DNA of 64,000 nt, taken from assembly GCA_018466975.1 (NCBI GenBank), contig CM031557.1, forward strand, positions 2,728,001 to 2,792,000, written 5' to 3'. The notes under the pieces were generated by a model, which searched no databases, was not told the origin of the DNA, and worked only from the letters and a program-made list of their open reading frames with translations. The translations under genes were made by a program, and so were the position numbers. The first letter of the stretch is position 1, and each line of letters opens with the position of its first letter. This document shows positions 1 through 10,743 of this stretch, piece by piece. This stretch comes from Sparassis latifolia (lineage: Eukaryota > Basidiomycota > Agaricomycetes > Polyporales > Sparassidaceae).

Positions 1-984
1 GCTGGCACCGCAAGGGCTCGGTATCCAAAGGGCTGGGTCGAAGATCCGTGGCGGCGCTGCACACCTCCTCTTCCTCGGGAAGCCGGCCACAACGATAACG
101 ATAGCCATCCAGCGAACCTCATCGCGTTCCTGATAGTTAGGCGAAAGGAAGCTCTTCCGACGGTAACTCAGGATGGGGGGTATCGGCATGACATGCCGGA
201 GAACCACAAGAGAGTATGTCCCTGACAGAAGCGGCCGTTTTGGTCGAGGAAGATCGGCGGCAGAACAAGACCGTGTGCCCGCTGCCTGCCAGGCGACCAA
301 GATTAGCTGAGACGGCGCGAACAGAATGGCGGGCTCCATACACGAGCTTCATCGTCTGATCGTCATCCCCCCAACACAGCTTGGCCACCATGACGTGTAT
401 CAGGCCCGTACACACGGGTTATCTGTAAGATCCTGCAGCGAATCGATGCCGCGTCAGAAACCCACAAACTTGACAAGTCACCGCGGCACAGCCGCGCACA
501 CGTAGCAAACGCTCCACCCTCGCGCGACAACACTCGCGCACGATCATGCGAAACACTCACCGTCAGACTCGTTCGTGAGCCCTTAATATCTCCGCCGCTC
601 AAAAGATCGTCTGCGATGATAGATCAGCTCCGATAAGCCTATCGGCCAGGCATCTGAGAAAACAACGAGCACGGCGGAACATGCTGCGCACCCACCGTCA
701 GCAGGCCCAAAACACGAGGAGGGAGACGACGCAGATGGAATGGGTTTGAAGTTTGAACAACAGAACGATGTGGGCGGGGACAAACCCTGCAGCAGCCTGT
801 GCCCGCGCCACCGGCGTTGCGCGGTGGCGTGATCGAATCCGATAATCGATCTCCAGATCCGGCATTTTCCACGACACCTACCACATCCGGTAGTCTACCT
901 GATTTGTTTGGACGACGCGGCGAACGCTTGGTCGCGAGCCGACGGAGGTCATCGTCTGTACACTCTCTGCATGCCGAGTAGGCG
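1..984. other. left-flank sequence, no gene recognised
   Basis: No reading frame here shows a recognisable domain, a start in good context or a consistent intron pattern. The open stretches are GC-rich and overlap on both strands, as expected by chance. The segment ends at the target duplication of the MITE that starts at 991. Confidence 0.5.
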
Positions 985-990
985 TGCCAC

Positions 991-1394
991 CAGGACCCCC
1001 GACAATTGGTGAATAGGCCTGATCTGGAGAGGGCAAAAATGTCCGTTGGGAAAAGGCCGTTTCGGGCCCAAAATGTCCGCCTCACCACATTTTTTGCCTC
1101 CGCGGTCCACGTTTCTCTTCAGGTTTTAACCCTAAAAAGGTAATTTTGGGCGCTTCTGAGCCGGCGGCTATGCCGCCTCCTCCTCGGCCCTGCGCGCTCT
1201 CCCTCGCCGGCCTTCCACAAGCGTTTGTCCGGCCTCGAATCAGGCCGCTGCCTCCCCGATGTCCGCGAAATGGCTCAGGCTATCCGGCGGTCAACCCCCC
1301 TGATTTGTCCGTGAATACCAGGCATGAGGCTCTCGAAAGTTCAAAATTTGTCCGTAACTGGCTCAGGGACCTTCCCCAATTGTCGGGGGTCCTG
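991..1394. mobile_element. 404-bp MITE with 19-bp TIRs and 6-bp TSD
   Basis: The left end at 991-1009 reads CAGGACCCCCGACAATTGG and the right end at 1376-1394 is its exact reverse complement. The flanks are TGCCAC at 985-990 and TGCCAC at 1395-1400, a 6-bp target-site duplication. The interior has no credible gene. It holds several copies of a short motif of the form TTTGTCCG or ATGTCCG (near 1039, 1070, 1225, 1258, 1300 and 1348), which could be subterminal transposase sites. Size, perfect terminal repeats, target duplication and lack of coding capacity make this a non-autonomous DNA transposon. The superfamily is not identified. The ends differ from those of the 12.9-kb element at 7442-20333, although both have a 6-bp duplication. 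Confidence 0.85.
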
Positions 1395-1400
1395 TGCCAC

Positions 1401-2243
1401 CCGAGTGTAGACGGCAGCATTCAGACCCGATTACGGTTAGCGTACTTGAGTTAGACACCGCGGGGGCTTGAAGGTCCGGAATATGCAAATCACTTAGTCG
1501 CTGTGGCGGTAGTGCGACGAGAACTCCGACAAGGAACTCCTCAATCTGACTCGCGCAGGAAGGCACTCTCGCCCGCCCGCTGTGTCACGAGCCACAAATG
1601 ATGCTAACTGGATCACACTCGTTCAACAATTCCGAGTACACTTGATCATTCATTTGTTGTGAGTACAGTACACTGTACAGTCTATGGAACACTACAGACA
1701 GAACACGGGGGATTGCGTATGCGACGAGAGCGACGGTATGCTACGGGAGCCAGAATAACTTATACCAACTACGCACGCTAGCCACTGCCCACCACTCTCG
1801 CGTGGAGGCAATGGAAACGCACGGGCTATATCTGTAAAGGCGGGATATCGAGATCGAGAGAATACGAGGATTGGTACGGAGGAGCGGGTATGGTACAACA
1901 GTCTATGGTCGTGAAGTCGTCGCGGAGAGCCGAAGGAGGAAATAGCCATAAGTAACCAGAATTAGAACACGAAGGCGAGCGAGAAAGCGGGGGAGTACAG
2001 AGCAATCGTAAAGAGTCCGGGATCAGCGTCCATGTTGGGGAAGGGTCTTGTGCCAAATAACGATAACTGATTATTAGAGTCACGTGGACTGGGGGTGTTG
2101 GGGGAGAGAGGGTGTGCGGGAAGTGCTGTGGTATGAGGGGACAAAGACATTGCGGACACATTGTGGAGCGCGGCAGACGCGTCGACCGGAAGAGCCAAGT
2201 GGCGAGGGCGGCGGCGGGCGACGGTGGCGTCGGGCCGAGCCGA
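1401..2243. other. intergenic, no gene recognised
   Basis: This is the segment between the MITE and the stop codon of the DUF6699 gene. Its 3' part is presumably the downstream region of that minus-strand gene. Nothing else can be supported. Confidence 0.4.
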
Positions 2244-3065
2244 CTATCGCACAAACAACGACCAGACCTGGCCGACCTCCTTCCGACTGTCGCCCTCCAT
2301 CTGAGGGTGGTACGCGACGAGCGAGAGCCCTGCGAAGCGGCTCATCTCCATCAGGCAGTCCACCCGTCTAATTCCCTTCCGCGCGTCGTCCACCGTCGTC
2401 GCCCTCGCCTTGAACGCGCCCTCTACACGCACGTACGTCCCAGATTCCTCCGCCCATCGCAGCTCGCCACTGCGCACCGAGTTGCGCAGGTTGCGGTAGA
2501 GGCAGTAGAGCACGTCGCCGACGGTGACGTACGGGTCAGGCGGGCGGGCGCCTCGCACGCGCGGCGGCGGGGACCACGCCGCCTGGGGGACAATGGAGAC
2601 GTCGATGGACCACGCGAGGTACTCACACACGATGAGGAGGGAGCTGCGCGGCGGGAACGTCGCGGACGCGGCGAGCTGCTCGTCGGTGAGATGCAGGTAC
2701 TGCCCATTGGGGGCGCGGAAACGCGCGTGGTCGGGCGACTGTCTGAGGTCCCATTCGAGGGAACATGGGTACTGCGGATGCGCGCTGGTGAGGAGGGGGT
2801 GAAGGTACGGGGAGTATGGGAGCGGCGCCGCCCGAGCCTGCGCGAACGGCGAGCCCCACAGATTTGTTTGCGAGGGGAAAGGATGAGCGTGTCGGGGAAT
2901 GTATGGCAGGGAGACTGGCGTCACGTAGTCCGGCGGGGTGCGAAGGGTCGGGGAGTCCATCGAGGAGCGCGACGACGACGGCGAGGAGGCCATCATGGGC
3001 GGGAGCGGGGACTGGTCCTCCTCGCAAGGTTCCCTGAAGCGAACGTGTTTGGATGTGGAAGGCAT
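2244..3065 (-). CDS. DUF6699 domain protein (273 aa)
   Basis: A single uninterrupted exon encodes 273 residues, starting MPSTSKHVRF, a start typical of basidiomycete DUF6699 proteins. The first about 100 residues are rich in Pro and Ser and probably disordered. The conserved domain occupies roughly residues 100-270. Family hallmarks are visible: a Trp-bearing strand (LEWDLRQSP), a central DVLYCLYRNLRNSV helix, and the end motif KGIRRVDCLMEMSRFAGLSLV, here quoted in part. The biochemical role of the family is unknown. A TATA-like box lies about 75 bp upstream. A second member of the family is at 45724-46577 on the other strand. The two share the domain but little else, so they are old paralogues rather than part of the recent repeat. 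Confidence 0.85.
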   Translation of the reverse strand: MPSTSKHVRFREPCEEDQSPLPPMMASSPSSSRSSMDSPTLRTPPDYVTPVSLPYIPRHAHPFPSQTNLWGSPFAQARAAPLPYSPYLHPLLTSAHPQYPCSLEWDLRQSPDHARFRAPNGQYLHLTDEQLAASATFPPRSSLLIVCEYLAWSIDVSIVPQAAWSPPPRVRGARPPDPYVTVGDVLYCLYRNLRNSVRSGELRWAEESGTYVRVEGAFKARATTVDDARKGIRRVDCLMEMSRFAGLSLVAYHPQMEGDSRKEVGQVWSLFVR

Positions 3066-3140
3066 TGTGAGTAGGATTTGTGGAGGAGAATAGTTGGTAG
3101 CTGTGTGGGTGAAGGGAGGATGAGAGACGGGAGAAGGGGC

Positions 3141-3147
3141 TATTTAA
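3141..3147 (-). promoter_or_regulatory. TATA-like box of the DUF6699 gene
   Basis: On the minus strand this reads TTAAATA, 76 bp before the ATG at 3065. It fits a core promoter for the DUF6699 gene by position and sequence only. Confidence 0.45.
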
Positions 3148-3720
3148 GCCGGAGGAGAATAAGCTTCAGACCTTCGAAAGGAGGGGCCATATATTTGATG
3201 AAGCCTTTGTCGGGTGCGACATATGTCATGTTGCGCACAGCAAGGTAGACGCTGGATACCGTGATTGAACCAGAATCGACAGGAACTAGCTACCGGTCAC
3301 CAAGACATGACTCGACCGCGGAGTATCTCCAAGCACCGCCAGCACCAGCGAGCCACAGATCCTAGTATCCCACGCGTGGCACTCCGGGCTAGAAGCGTGT
3401 GTAGACCGCAGAAAGGAATTCAATTCAGGTGCAGAAGTTCTGGAGAGGAAGGGGCGCTCACAAGAGAGGAAAGGTGGCAAGGGAACCGTAGACGCCGATG
3501 TCACGGTTACGAACTTGGATCTTCACAGCCGCGGTCACGCCGGTGGCTGCCGCGCCGCCCATCACCTCTTGCAGCAGCTGGGGCTCGAATTGCTGGGCCC
3601 TCTTCCGTCTATCCTCCGCCTCTTGATCCGTTTTCCCCTCGTTTTCGCGAGGCAGTTCCTCTTTCCAAGCCAGGGCCGCGACACCTCACAGCACTCATTC
3701 TTCCAGATCGCAGTGATTCC
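3148..3720. other. intergenic, no gene recognised
   Basis: This lies between the DUF6699 promoter and the left edge of compound-repeat copy 1. No motif or conserved frame was found. The repeat starts where similarity to the opposite strand around 38020 begins, near the sequence caccaccattgttctcag. Confidence 0.4.
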
Positions 3721-5711
3721 ACCACCATTGTTCTCAGATCTTGATTCGTTCGCGCAGCAGCGACGCGCATTATGTCTCAAGTTGCTTTCTGGCACTTTGT
3801 ATCGTGTAAATGTCCATCGCGACGGAGATCTGCATGAATCAATGCCAAGGGTGTCTTGTTCTTGCAGTGTGCCCAGCGGAAATTGCCACCGCACGCGCCG
3901 GTCCCGGTGGCTCATCAGTACACGTATTTCCAAGCTGTTCTTGCCATCTCATGGCATAGAGTTCAGGAGACACGAGTTCGATGGCGCGTCACGTCACGCA
4001 ATGCAGTCCTCGCGCGCCAGTGCCTGCATTATCCTGTCCCCGCTGGAAAGTTGCTACCGCAAAAAGGGATCTAGTCTAGCCTGCTGAAGAGCGACAAGGG
4101 TCGAAGAATAGGACTAGTCTGAACCACCCGCAGCAATTAGAAATTCAGGAATGACTCGCACTCTACACGGCCACCCCGCCCCGGTCCACCACACTGGCCA
4201 ATACATCCATACAAGTCCAGAGTACGATACCCGGGCGTTCTCACTATCTTAGTATCTCGGACTTCTCCCGCTTCGACTTCTCTGCATACGCCCCGTGCCA
4301 TGCGCGCCTCGGCATCCGCAGTGTCCAGAGATGGCCTTTAAGCTACCTCCGGCATTCGCCTTGCCACTGCCAGCACAGTGATCGTGATCAGAGCGATCGG
4401 GACAGCGAAGGATGCTCTTCGGTGACTGCTGCCCCATCTCGCCAACGTCGTAGTAGCTATTCGGCGCAGTACCCCTTCCCGCGTCCTCACTCGCGGCAAC
4501 GGGATTGCCGCCGCTGCAGCCACCGATGGGCCCGCCACCTTTGTCGTTGACGTCTCGAGTATCAAGATTTCTCCGCGTGACTTTGTTATCATTGTTCCGT
4601 GCGGTAACGCTGCGGCAGAGTGAGTGGCTGCACAAGGTCAATGATTCTTCCTTTACGCGTCCATTGTACTGTAGGTGCGCCACAAATCCCCGACCTTAGA
4701 ATCGTACGTTCATTCTTGGCCTGCGCGTGCTGATGGCCCCGGTGAATTCCGCCGCAGCGGTCCCACAGTGCTGCGCCATCGGGGTGTTTCATTTGCGCTC
4801 GACTTTCAAACGCCACTGACAACAATCTCTGGGCAGCGTGACCACCTCGTGTGGCAACTCTATCTCCTCTTTGTCCATCTGCGCCGTCTTGTCCGCAAGC
4901 TGCACTGCGTGGTTTCCGCCTTCGCAAGCAACGCCGATACCAGTCGCCCGACGCCCCCGACTGATACAGGCATAAATTTCTCCATGTTCCACGTTCCACC
5001 CTCGCAATGTGAGCGCGGGTAGTCGTGTTTGATTTTCGTTGATGGCAGCTCGATAGGGCGCCTATTATGGCTCAACACCGGCTGCCCGTGCCACGCAACG
5101 TGTTGTACCACAACACGTCCAGAGAACAAAGCTGCTCGTCATCGCCATCACGCGTGCTCCGCGTGAGCAAAGTTTCAACGTGCGGTGCATAGGCCGCCGG
5201 CGTGCTATCGCGAGCTATCGTGCCTGCGTGTGCCACCCGTGGTGGGCGGTTGGCTCAACGCGTGCGTGTCACCGCATGACGTAGGCGTAAATCGCGCCAC
5301 ATTCCTGCCAGCGCCCTACGGCTGTATGCCATAGGCTAACCTTCATTACAGTTCGATCGCACGCTACCGAGCGCGGCGCCGGTGGTGGTTGGTGGCTCAA
5401 GACTACCACACGCGCAGCACTGTGACGCCTCCAGAGGCGGGTGTAGTCGGCTCTCCATACATCCCCCCTTTTTTCTCATCTTGATCCACTTGACTGGGTG
5501 CCGTTTCCTCCAAACTACCTCGTTAGGGCCTGCGGGAGTCCGACCCCGCTTAGTGTTCTGCACGAGCTAGCCTGTATGGGCCAGTTATCAGCACCAGCTC
5601 CTCTTTCTAGCGAGAGAGGAGGCTCAATGTCTTCGGAGCTATTTCCGAGCGTTCCAGACGCCGGTGATTTCGGCCGTCTACAACGTAGCGTTCTCTACGG
5701 GCTATCCCATA

Positions 5712-5805
5712 GCCCATCTAGCTCAATTGGATAGAGCGTCAGAATCCTATCCCAATAGCAAGAGCTACTGCTGTGAAGGTTGGGGGTTCGAAATCCTCGA
5801 TGCGT
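5712..5805 (+). pseudogene. tRNA-like sequence, intron-containing, copy 1
   Basis: An A box (TAGCTCAATTGG) is followed about 50 bp later by a B box (GGTTCGAAATCC, one base longer than consensus). The D arm GCTC...GAGC pairs. The 5' acceptor strand is GCCCATC, but the 3' strand here is GATGCGT, so the stem is broken. The layout of TCAGA, a loop containing TCCTA, an insert of about 20 nt, then TGTGAAGG, resembles a nuclear tRNA-Arg (CCT) with an intron after position 37. The copy on the minus strand at 36171-36267 has the opposite defect. This is probably a tRNA relic or a tRNA-derived SINE head, not a working gene. Confidence 0.55.
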
Positions 5806-5937
5806 TAATGCGAGCGATTTGTTGCAGCTTCAGGTCCCAACCGATCAGTAGGAGGACCCTTCTGCATTGCTGAGATTTATTTTCTGTTGAAAATATCCAC
5901 TTCAGACTCCAGTGTTACGAAGGATGTCAGTTTTCTC

Positions 5938-6290
5938 CTTACTTCCACATCGTATTGACATGGGTCCGCAGCCAGCTCCGCGGGAAGAGAAAGGTGCTGG
6001 GATATTTTCCTGCACCACGACGGGAAACAAAAAATCTTTCTAGCGGGAATACCTGCCTTTCACACCCTCCGGTGTTTCGAACCTCAGCGGAGGCGACAGT
6101 ACGCCGAATTCTTTTTCCTTCCACATTGTATTAATGCTGTGATTCAGAACCATCGCCGCGGGAAGAGAGAGGTGTTACTATCGCTATCAGACTCTTCTGC
6201 GTTGCGTCACCCTCGGTCAACCTGTACCCCCGCGTCGCAGCAGGGCCGTTCGCGGCCACTGCCAGTGCCGCGGGAAGAGAGTGCCCTTGT
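5938..6290 (+). repeat. degenerate direct repeats around CCGCGGGAAGAGA
   Basis: The 13-mer CCGCGGGAAGAGA occurs three times, near 5978, 6158 and 6269. The first two lie in a longer similar context (cttccacat[c/t]gtatt about 30 bp upstream), spaced about 180 bp. The same arrangement appears in the reverse copy around 35660-36010, so it predates the duplication. Function unknown. Confidence 0.5.
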
Positions 6291-7441
6291 GATTTTCTCT
6301 CTGTATTGTGTCCCCCACTCCTCGGTGGATATAGCGAGGCTCTGTGAAAGCGTCAATCATTGGACCGTTCCAGACTGTAAGCGTCAATTGCGTAGAGCTT
6401 AAGTGATGCAATGAGGAATAGCTACTTACCACCGCTCCGCGTTTACCAACGACACCAAAATTTCATTAGTCGGCCACCGCGCTATTCGACTTCGCTCAAG
6501 GTATTCGGTCTAGCCAGCGAGGAACGACCCGGGGCAAACCTTCCGCGGCACTCAGCTTGAAATTGCGTCTCCTCTCCCACCCCGGCGGCTATCAGTCATG
6601 CATCACTCTTCCAGGAGATGGCTTGATCTCTGGCACTGGCCTGGTAGGCAGTGATCTGACGTGTTAGTGCTTCAGGACAATGAGATAGGGAACCCTGGCC
6701 CCCGATTGGTCGCTCGCGGCGCGGTGCAATGTATTCGTCGTTCGTGTTTCGCCGCTGAGTGGACGCTGGGCGGTGCACTCAGTTGTGTTCTGGATTCTTG
6801 CCTTGTGTGGCCCATTCCCGCGTCGATGCGTACGTCGACCTCCATGTATGCGCCGGACCAACAGAACACTATTGGAGCCGTAGGAGCGCGACAGCCTCGA
6901 GCGACCAACACAGTCTTGTTCAACTTAATTGGCCCGCGGAAATCGCTTTGAAATATCGTTGCCCAAACACTCCAAACGTCCGCGGATGGGCGAACGGGCT
7001 TGGGGTTTTGCCATACTTTTCTCTGTTGCAATTGTTTTTCTTAACGATGCAGTAGTCTATCCTATTGGCTTTCGCTATGCCCGAATTGGAGGCGCCAGCT
7101 CTTAGCCTCCAACAATGCGGACTCCCCTCACCGAAATTAATGAACGACGGAACGATGAGCGCGCGCAAGCAAGCTTTTGCGCGTAAATATCCTCAACAAA
7201 GGCGCCCCGAGACATCAAAGGCATTTTCCGCTGATGGCACTGACGTATCCGCCCTGCTTCTTGTCGTCGTTCGTACTTTACTCAAGTCACCATCGTTTCA
7301 GGTGGAGCGCAGTCGGTGATGACACGAGAAGCAAACGATAGAACAAAGATACAAGAACACGAGCGTGGGAATCACCTTCACCTTCCCTCCCTACACGTAT
7401 CAGGGTCTCGTGTCAACCTTAGCAGCTCAAGAAAACAGATG

Positions 7442-7528
7442 TATGGTGGCATTTAGGTGACGGTTCAATTTCTGACACTAGCGCCTCCTTATCGGTTCGG
7501 TTGGCTGTTACCTCGCTCGATCAGCATG
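7442..7528 (+). repeat. left TIR of the 12.9-kb element
   Basis: Compared with the reverse complement of 20247-20333, the outer 29 bp are identical. A 13-bp stretch (7479-7491) is diverged. The next 32 bp, which include GGTTCGGTTGGCTGTTACC, are identical again, ending in GCATG. The preserved inner block may be a subterminal transposase-binding site. The adjacent target duplication CAGATG is at 7436-7441. Confidence 0.9.
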
Positions 7529-7689
7529 TTAAACCCCCAGTCACTCCGTAGGACTGCATGCCGAGCAAGTAGAGCTTTGTATCTCATATAGCAACCGTGG
7601 CTGGGCAGATAGTGTAGATACATAGTAATGACTTCAGTGGTAAACATATATGCATTCCTCGGCCCACTCCTACTGTCAGCAGCAGAACC

Positions 7690-9660
7690 ACATCCCACAG
7701 AAGAAATTGAAAAACATCGGGAAAGATGTGTCCAGGACCATGTTGCTGAAGCATCTGCCGTGGCCCTCGTGGTCTTCCGCACTCATGGTCCATAGCTCTT
7801 TCTTCAGCCGCACGATATCCTGCTCCTCCAGAGAGATAAGCGCCTCCCATTTTTTTTTAAAATGCCGCCTGAGTCGGTGTCAAGTGTGACGTCTTCAGTG
7901 CGTAGATATCAGCGATGGGGGATGTCTCGTCGACGACGTTCTCGACGGCCTGGTAGAGCGGATGAGCAAGGAGCAGAACACATGGAGAATAAGCTTACTT
8001 TGCGATATAGCATGCACGACGTAGCACTTGCCGCATTGCCACACGTCGTCGATCCTAGGAGGCAAGAACGACTCTGACCGAGGTAATTCTTCAAGATCTT
8101 CCACAGTGCTGCCTTGTTTCTTGTCTGCCGAGTTTCGTTGTGAGCTGGAGCCCCGAATTCGCCGCATCATGTAACCAGCCATGTCGTTCTGAGCTACGAG
8201 CAACGCCCGCACCTCATTCCGTGCGGCGGGTACACGCACGACCTACCTTGCGGCGGGTACACGCACGACCTACCTCGCTCTGTGTGTAGTACAGCAGGCC
8301 ACTCGGTACCTCAGTCCCGTAGCGCTCCGCCATCAAGAGAGTGTAGAGCATCGTCTGCGCGCGGTGCTCCATCCCGGTCACAGCACGGCCTGTCTTAATC
8401 TCCAGTGGCATCGTCCAGTTCTGCGTAGTGCACATTGGTGAGGCTCCCGTGAACGGACTTGAATCTCCGTCGATCTCGGAGATGACAGCTTGCACCGACG
8501 CGTCGACCTTGCCTTTCAGGCCGTACGTGGGTGACCAGATATCTTCTTCGACATCATGCAGCTGATAAATGGCAAGCAGGGATGTATGCGATTGCGAGGA
8601 TCGCGTATTCGTCAGGACCACACTAGGCTGCAGAGAGTTAGAACCAAGATGATGACTAGCGGGACGGTACCTACCTTCGGCTCCTGGCTAATGTGTTTCT
8701 CAGCAAACACTTTCAGCCCCTTCGCCCGGGCCTTCATCTCGGCCTTCGCCTGATCGACGCCCATGTCGATCCTGATGAGCTCACCGAGTCCCCGCCCTAC
8801 CACATCCGTGATCTGAGCGTCCACCCACCGCTCATCCCAGCGCCCCTCTGCAAGACACGTCTGCATCACCTCGTGCAGCATATCGCCCCACACGAGCGCC
8901 GAGCGCGGACGTCACATCCAGCGAGCGCCGCGTCAGGTTCGACACGAGCGCCTTCCGCCGACACTGGGGCGCGCCCGATAGCGAAGTCGCAGTGATGAGT
9001 AAATCTCGGTGTAGGATGAATAGGTTGACTTTCGCGGAGACAGTGATTGAAAGCATAGGTCCGCTTGACGACGATGACAGAGATGGCTCGAAGATGACGT
9101 TGACAATGTCGCCTGCAGATGCGGGCCTTGCCGTGAGATGGACAGTACTGTGAGTAGGCAACGATACTCACCGACACGGACGTCTGCATCTGCCCAGTCA
9201 TCTCTGAGGATGACGCACCTCCGCTCCTGGCCAGGAACTACTTCAACAGCGAGTGTCTGAGATACATCAGATCAGAGAAGCATTAAACGAGGTGAAAGGG
9301 GAAAAAGACGCGATGCCAGATTATGCATAATGTATCAGGCGACACTCACCTTCTGATAAGGGTGTGTCGTGGGTACTTCGTCGACTCTTATCACGTTGCA
9401 GCGGTTGCAGGTTTGTGGAGTGTACTTACTGCAGCAGAGGTGAGCGAAGCGAAGGTGAGTATAGAGGAAGACCCTACTGTTTTCTTTGGCGATTTAGGCT
9501 TCTTCGGACTCATAAAGTCGGAGTTCACGTCGTCCCAGTCTCGATCTTCGGCGCCCGCGACAAGTTCGTCCAAGTCAACACTTCGAGGTGTCAACATTTT
9601 AGTTGGGGTTTTGGGTATCACATTGAAATGCTTTTTGTGAGGAGAAGGAGGATGATGCGA
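7690..9660 (-). pseudogene. dna2: dna2 helicase/nuclease fragment, nuclease part only
   Basis: Read on the minus strand, the pieces line up in order with the N-terminal nuclease half of DNA2: a linker (VDLDELVAGAEDRDWDD), the nuclease core (WGDMLHEV; DIWSPTYGLKGK; PLEIKTGRA; EHRAQTMLYTLLM) and the iron-sulphur cysteine region (CGKCY, CMLYRK). The helicase half is absent: similarity stops near 7700. At least four lesions are visible: a 7-bp tandem duplication (8893-8906) that shifts frame before WGDMLHEV; a 27-bp tandem duplication (8223-8275); a loss of about 8 bp between CGKCY and CMLYRK near 8020; and an in-frame stop at 7857-7859 in an A/T homopolymer. It lies just inside the left end of the transposon, as expected for a captured host fragment. 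Confidence 0.85.
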
Positions 9661-10743
9661 CGTTGAAAAAGGAATTATCGAGACGAGATAGTAGATCGTC
9701 CAGGAAATCGACTTCTTCGCGCTCTGTATGTGTGACGGGTGGCATCGCAGCAGGTCTTTACAGAATTTATTCAATCTGAATAAGAGAGAGAGCACAGTAG
9801 AAAAGCTGTGAAGATTGTTCAAGAAACAACGAAAAGACAAGATGACATGCTCTGTACCTGAAATAGGCTCCAGGTAAAACCATATATCTTGTTGTAATAA
9901 TTGTCATAACTCTCTTAGTAGAGGTGTCGCCGCAAGGATTTAGTGGTCTTTCTCCGCTCCCAGTGCCTGCAGTCAGTGGGTACTTCCATATCGTCCGGAA
10001 GTCAGCGACCCAGATGACTATCACTGCCTGCCACCACGACAGGCCCACACCGAGGATGCCCGACACGAGCGTCCTGCAAGCGACCCCAATCAGTCAACCT
10101 AAATCAACCTGCAATTGGTCAGACGGTGGCGGGTGCACCAGTACGGCAGGGGCAGCTCGAGAGTCTGAAAATAGCAACGCACCGTTCACGGTCGTAATGA
10201 TTTTGGCTAGTTCTAGAGATCGTACAAAGTCATCTAGCCCACTCCTTTGAACGCGAAGTATTGGAAACAATACGGCTAGTATTGGGTGCAAAAGCAACGC
10301 TCACTTACTCGGTCAATCACAGAGGTTTTCGGAGTTTCAATCAGCTTACAAGCTGAGCGCAGATGAAGATCGTCTCCTGCAGGAAGGTAGGGCATAATTT
10401 TGTAAGGTATAATTAGGACAGTAGTGTAGGACTCTAAGAATAGTTCTCACCTTGCTGTATGTCAAAAATCAATCATCGTCAATGATTCCTGCTGTACCCT
10501 TTGTTGAGAAGGATGGCCCGGGTCACTGTATCTAGCACCTACTTACGGCGACTGCTAGATGTATGGGCACTCCAGCAGGTGAGGTTCTAATCCCTACGCT
10601 AGAGATACCACTTATATAGACTACTTTGCGCCTTGGTATGTCGCGTAAATATGTTTCCTATGGCTTGATTGGTCACCAAAAAATCGCTGTATTCACATTC
10701 GTACGCCTACGGGCTACAGGGCAAGACTGAGTATAGGTCCTTT
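9661..10743. other. transposon interior, unassigned
   Basis: This lies between the dna2 remnant and the 3' end of the integrase gene. A minus-strand frame at 9767-10066 has a hydrophobic stretch (WWQAVIVIWVADF), and another sits at 10094-10297, but neither shows a recognisable family or clean splice signals. They may be another degraded captured gene. No RNA gene was seen. Confidence 0.35.

Larger units (their letters stand above)
3721..7441 (+). repeat. compound repeat, block P, copy 1
   Basis: This 3.7-kb block matches 34537-38020 in reverse complement over almost its whole length, with scattered substitutions and indels. It ends in CAGATG (7436-7441), the target duplication of the 12.9-kb element. 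Several short frames are shared with copy 2 (for example a conserved 84-codon frame at 7065-7319 and one at 6661-6951), but none matches a family I recognise, and copy 2 has frameshifts relative to copy 1. A decayed tRNA-like sequence lies at 5712-5805. I see no intact gene in this block. Confidence 0.85.
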
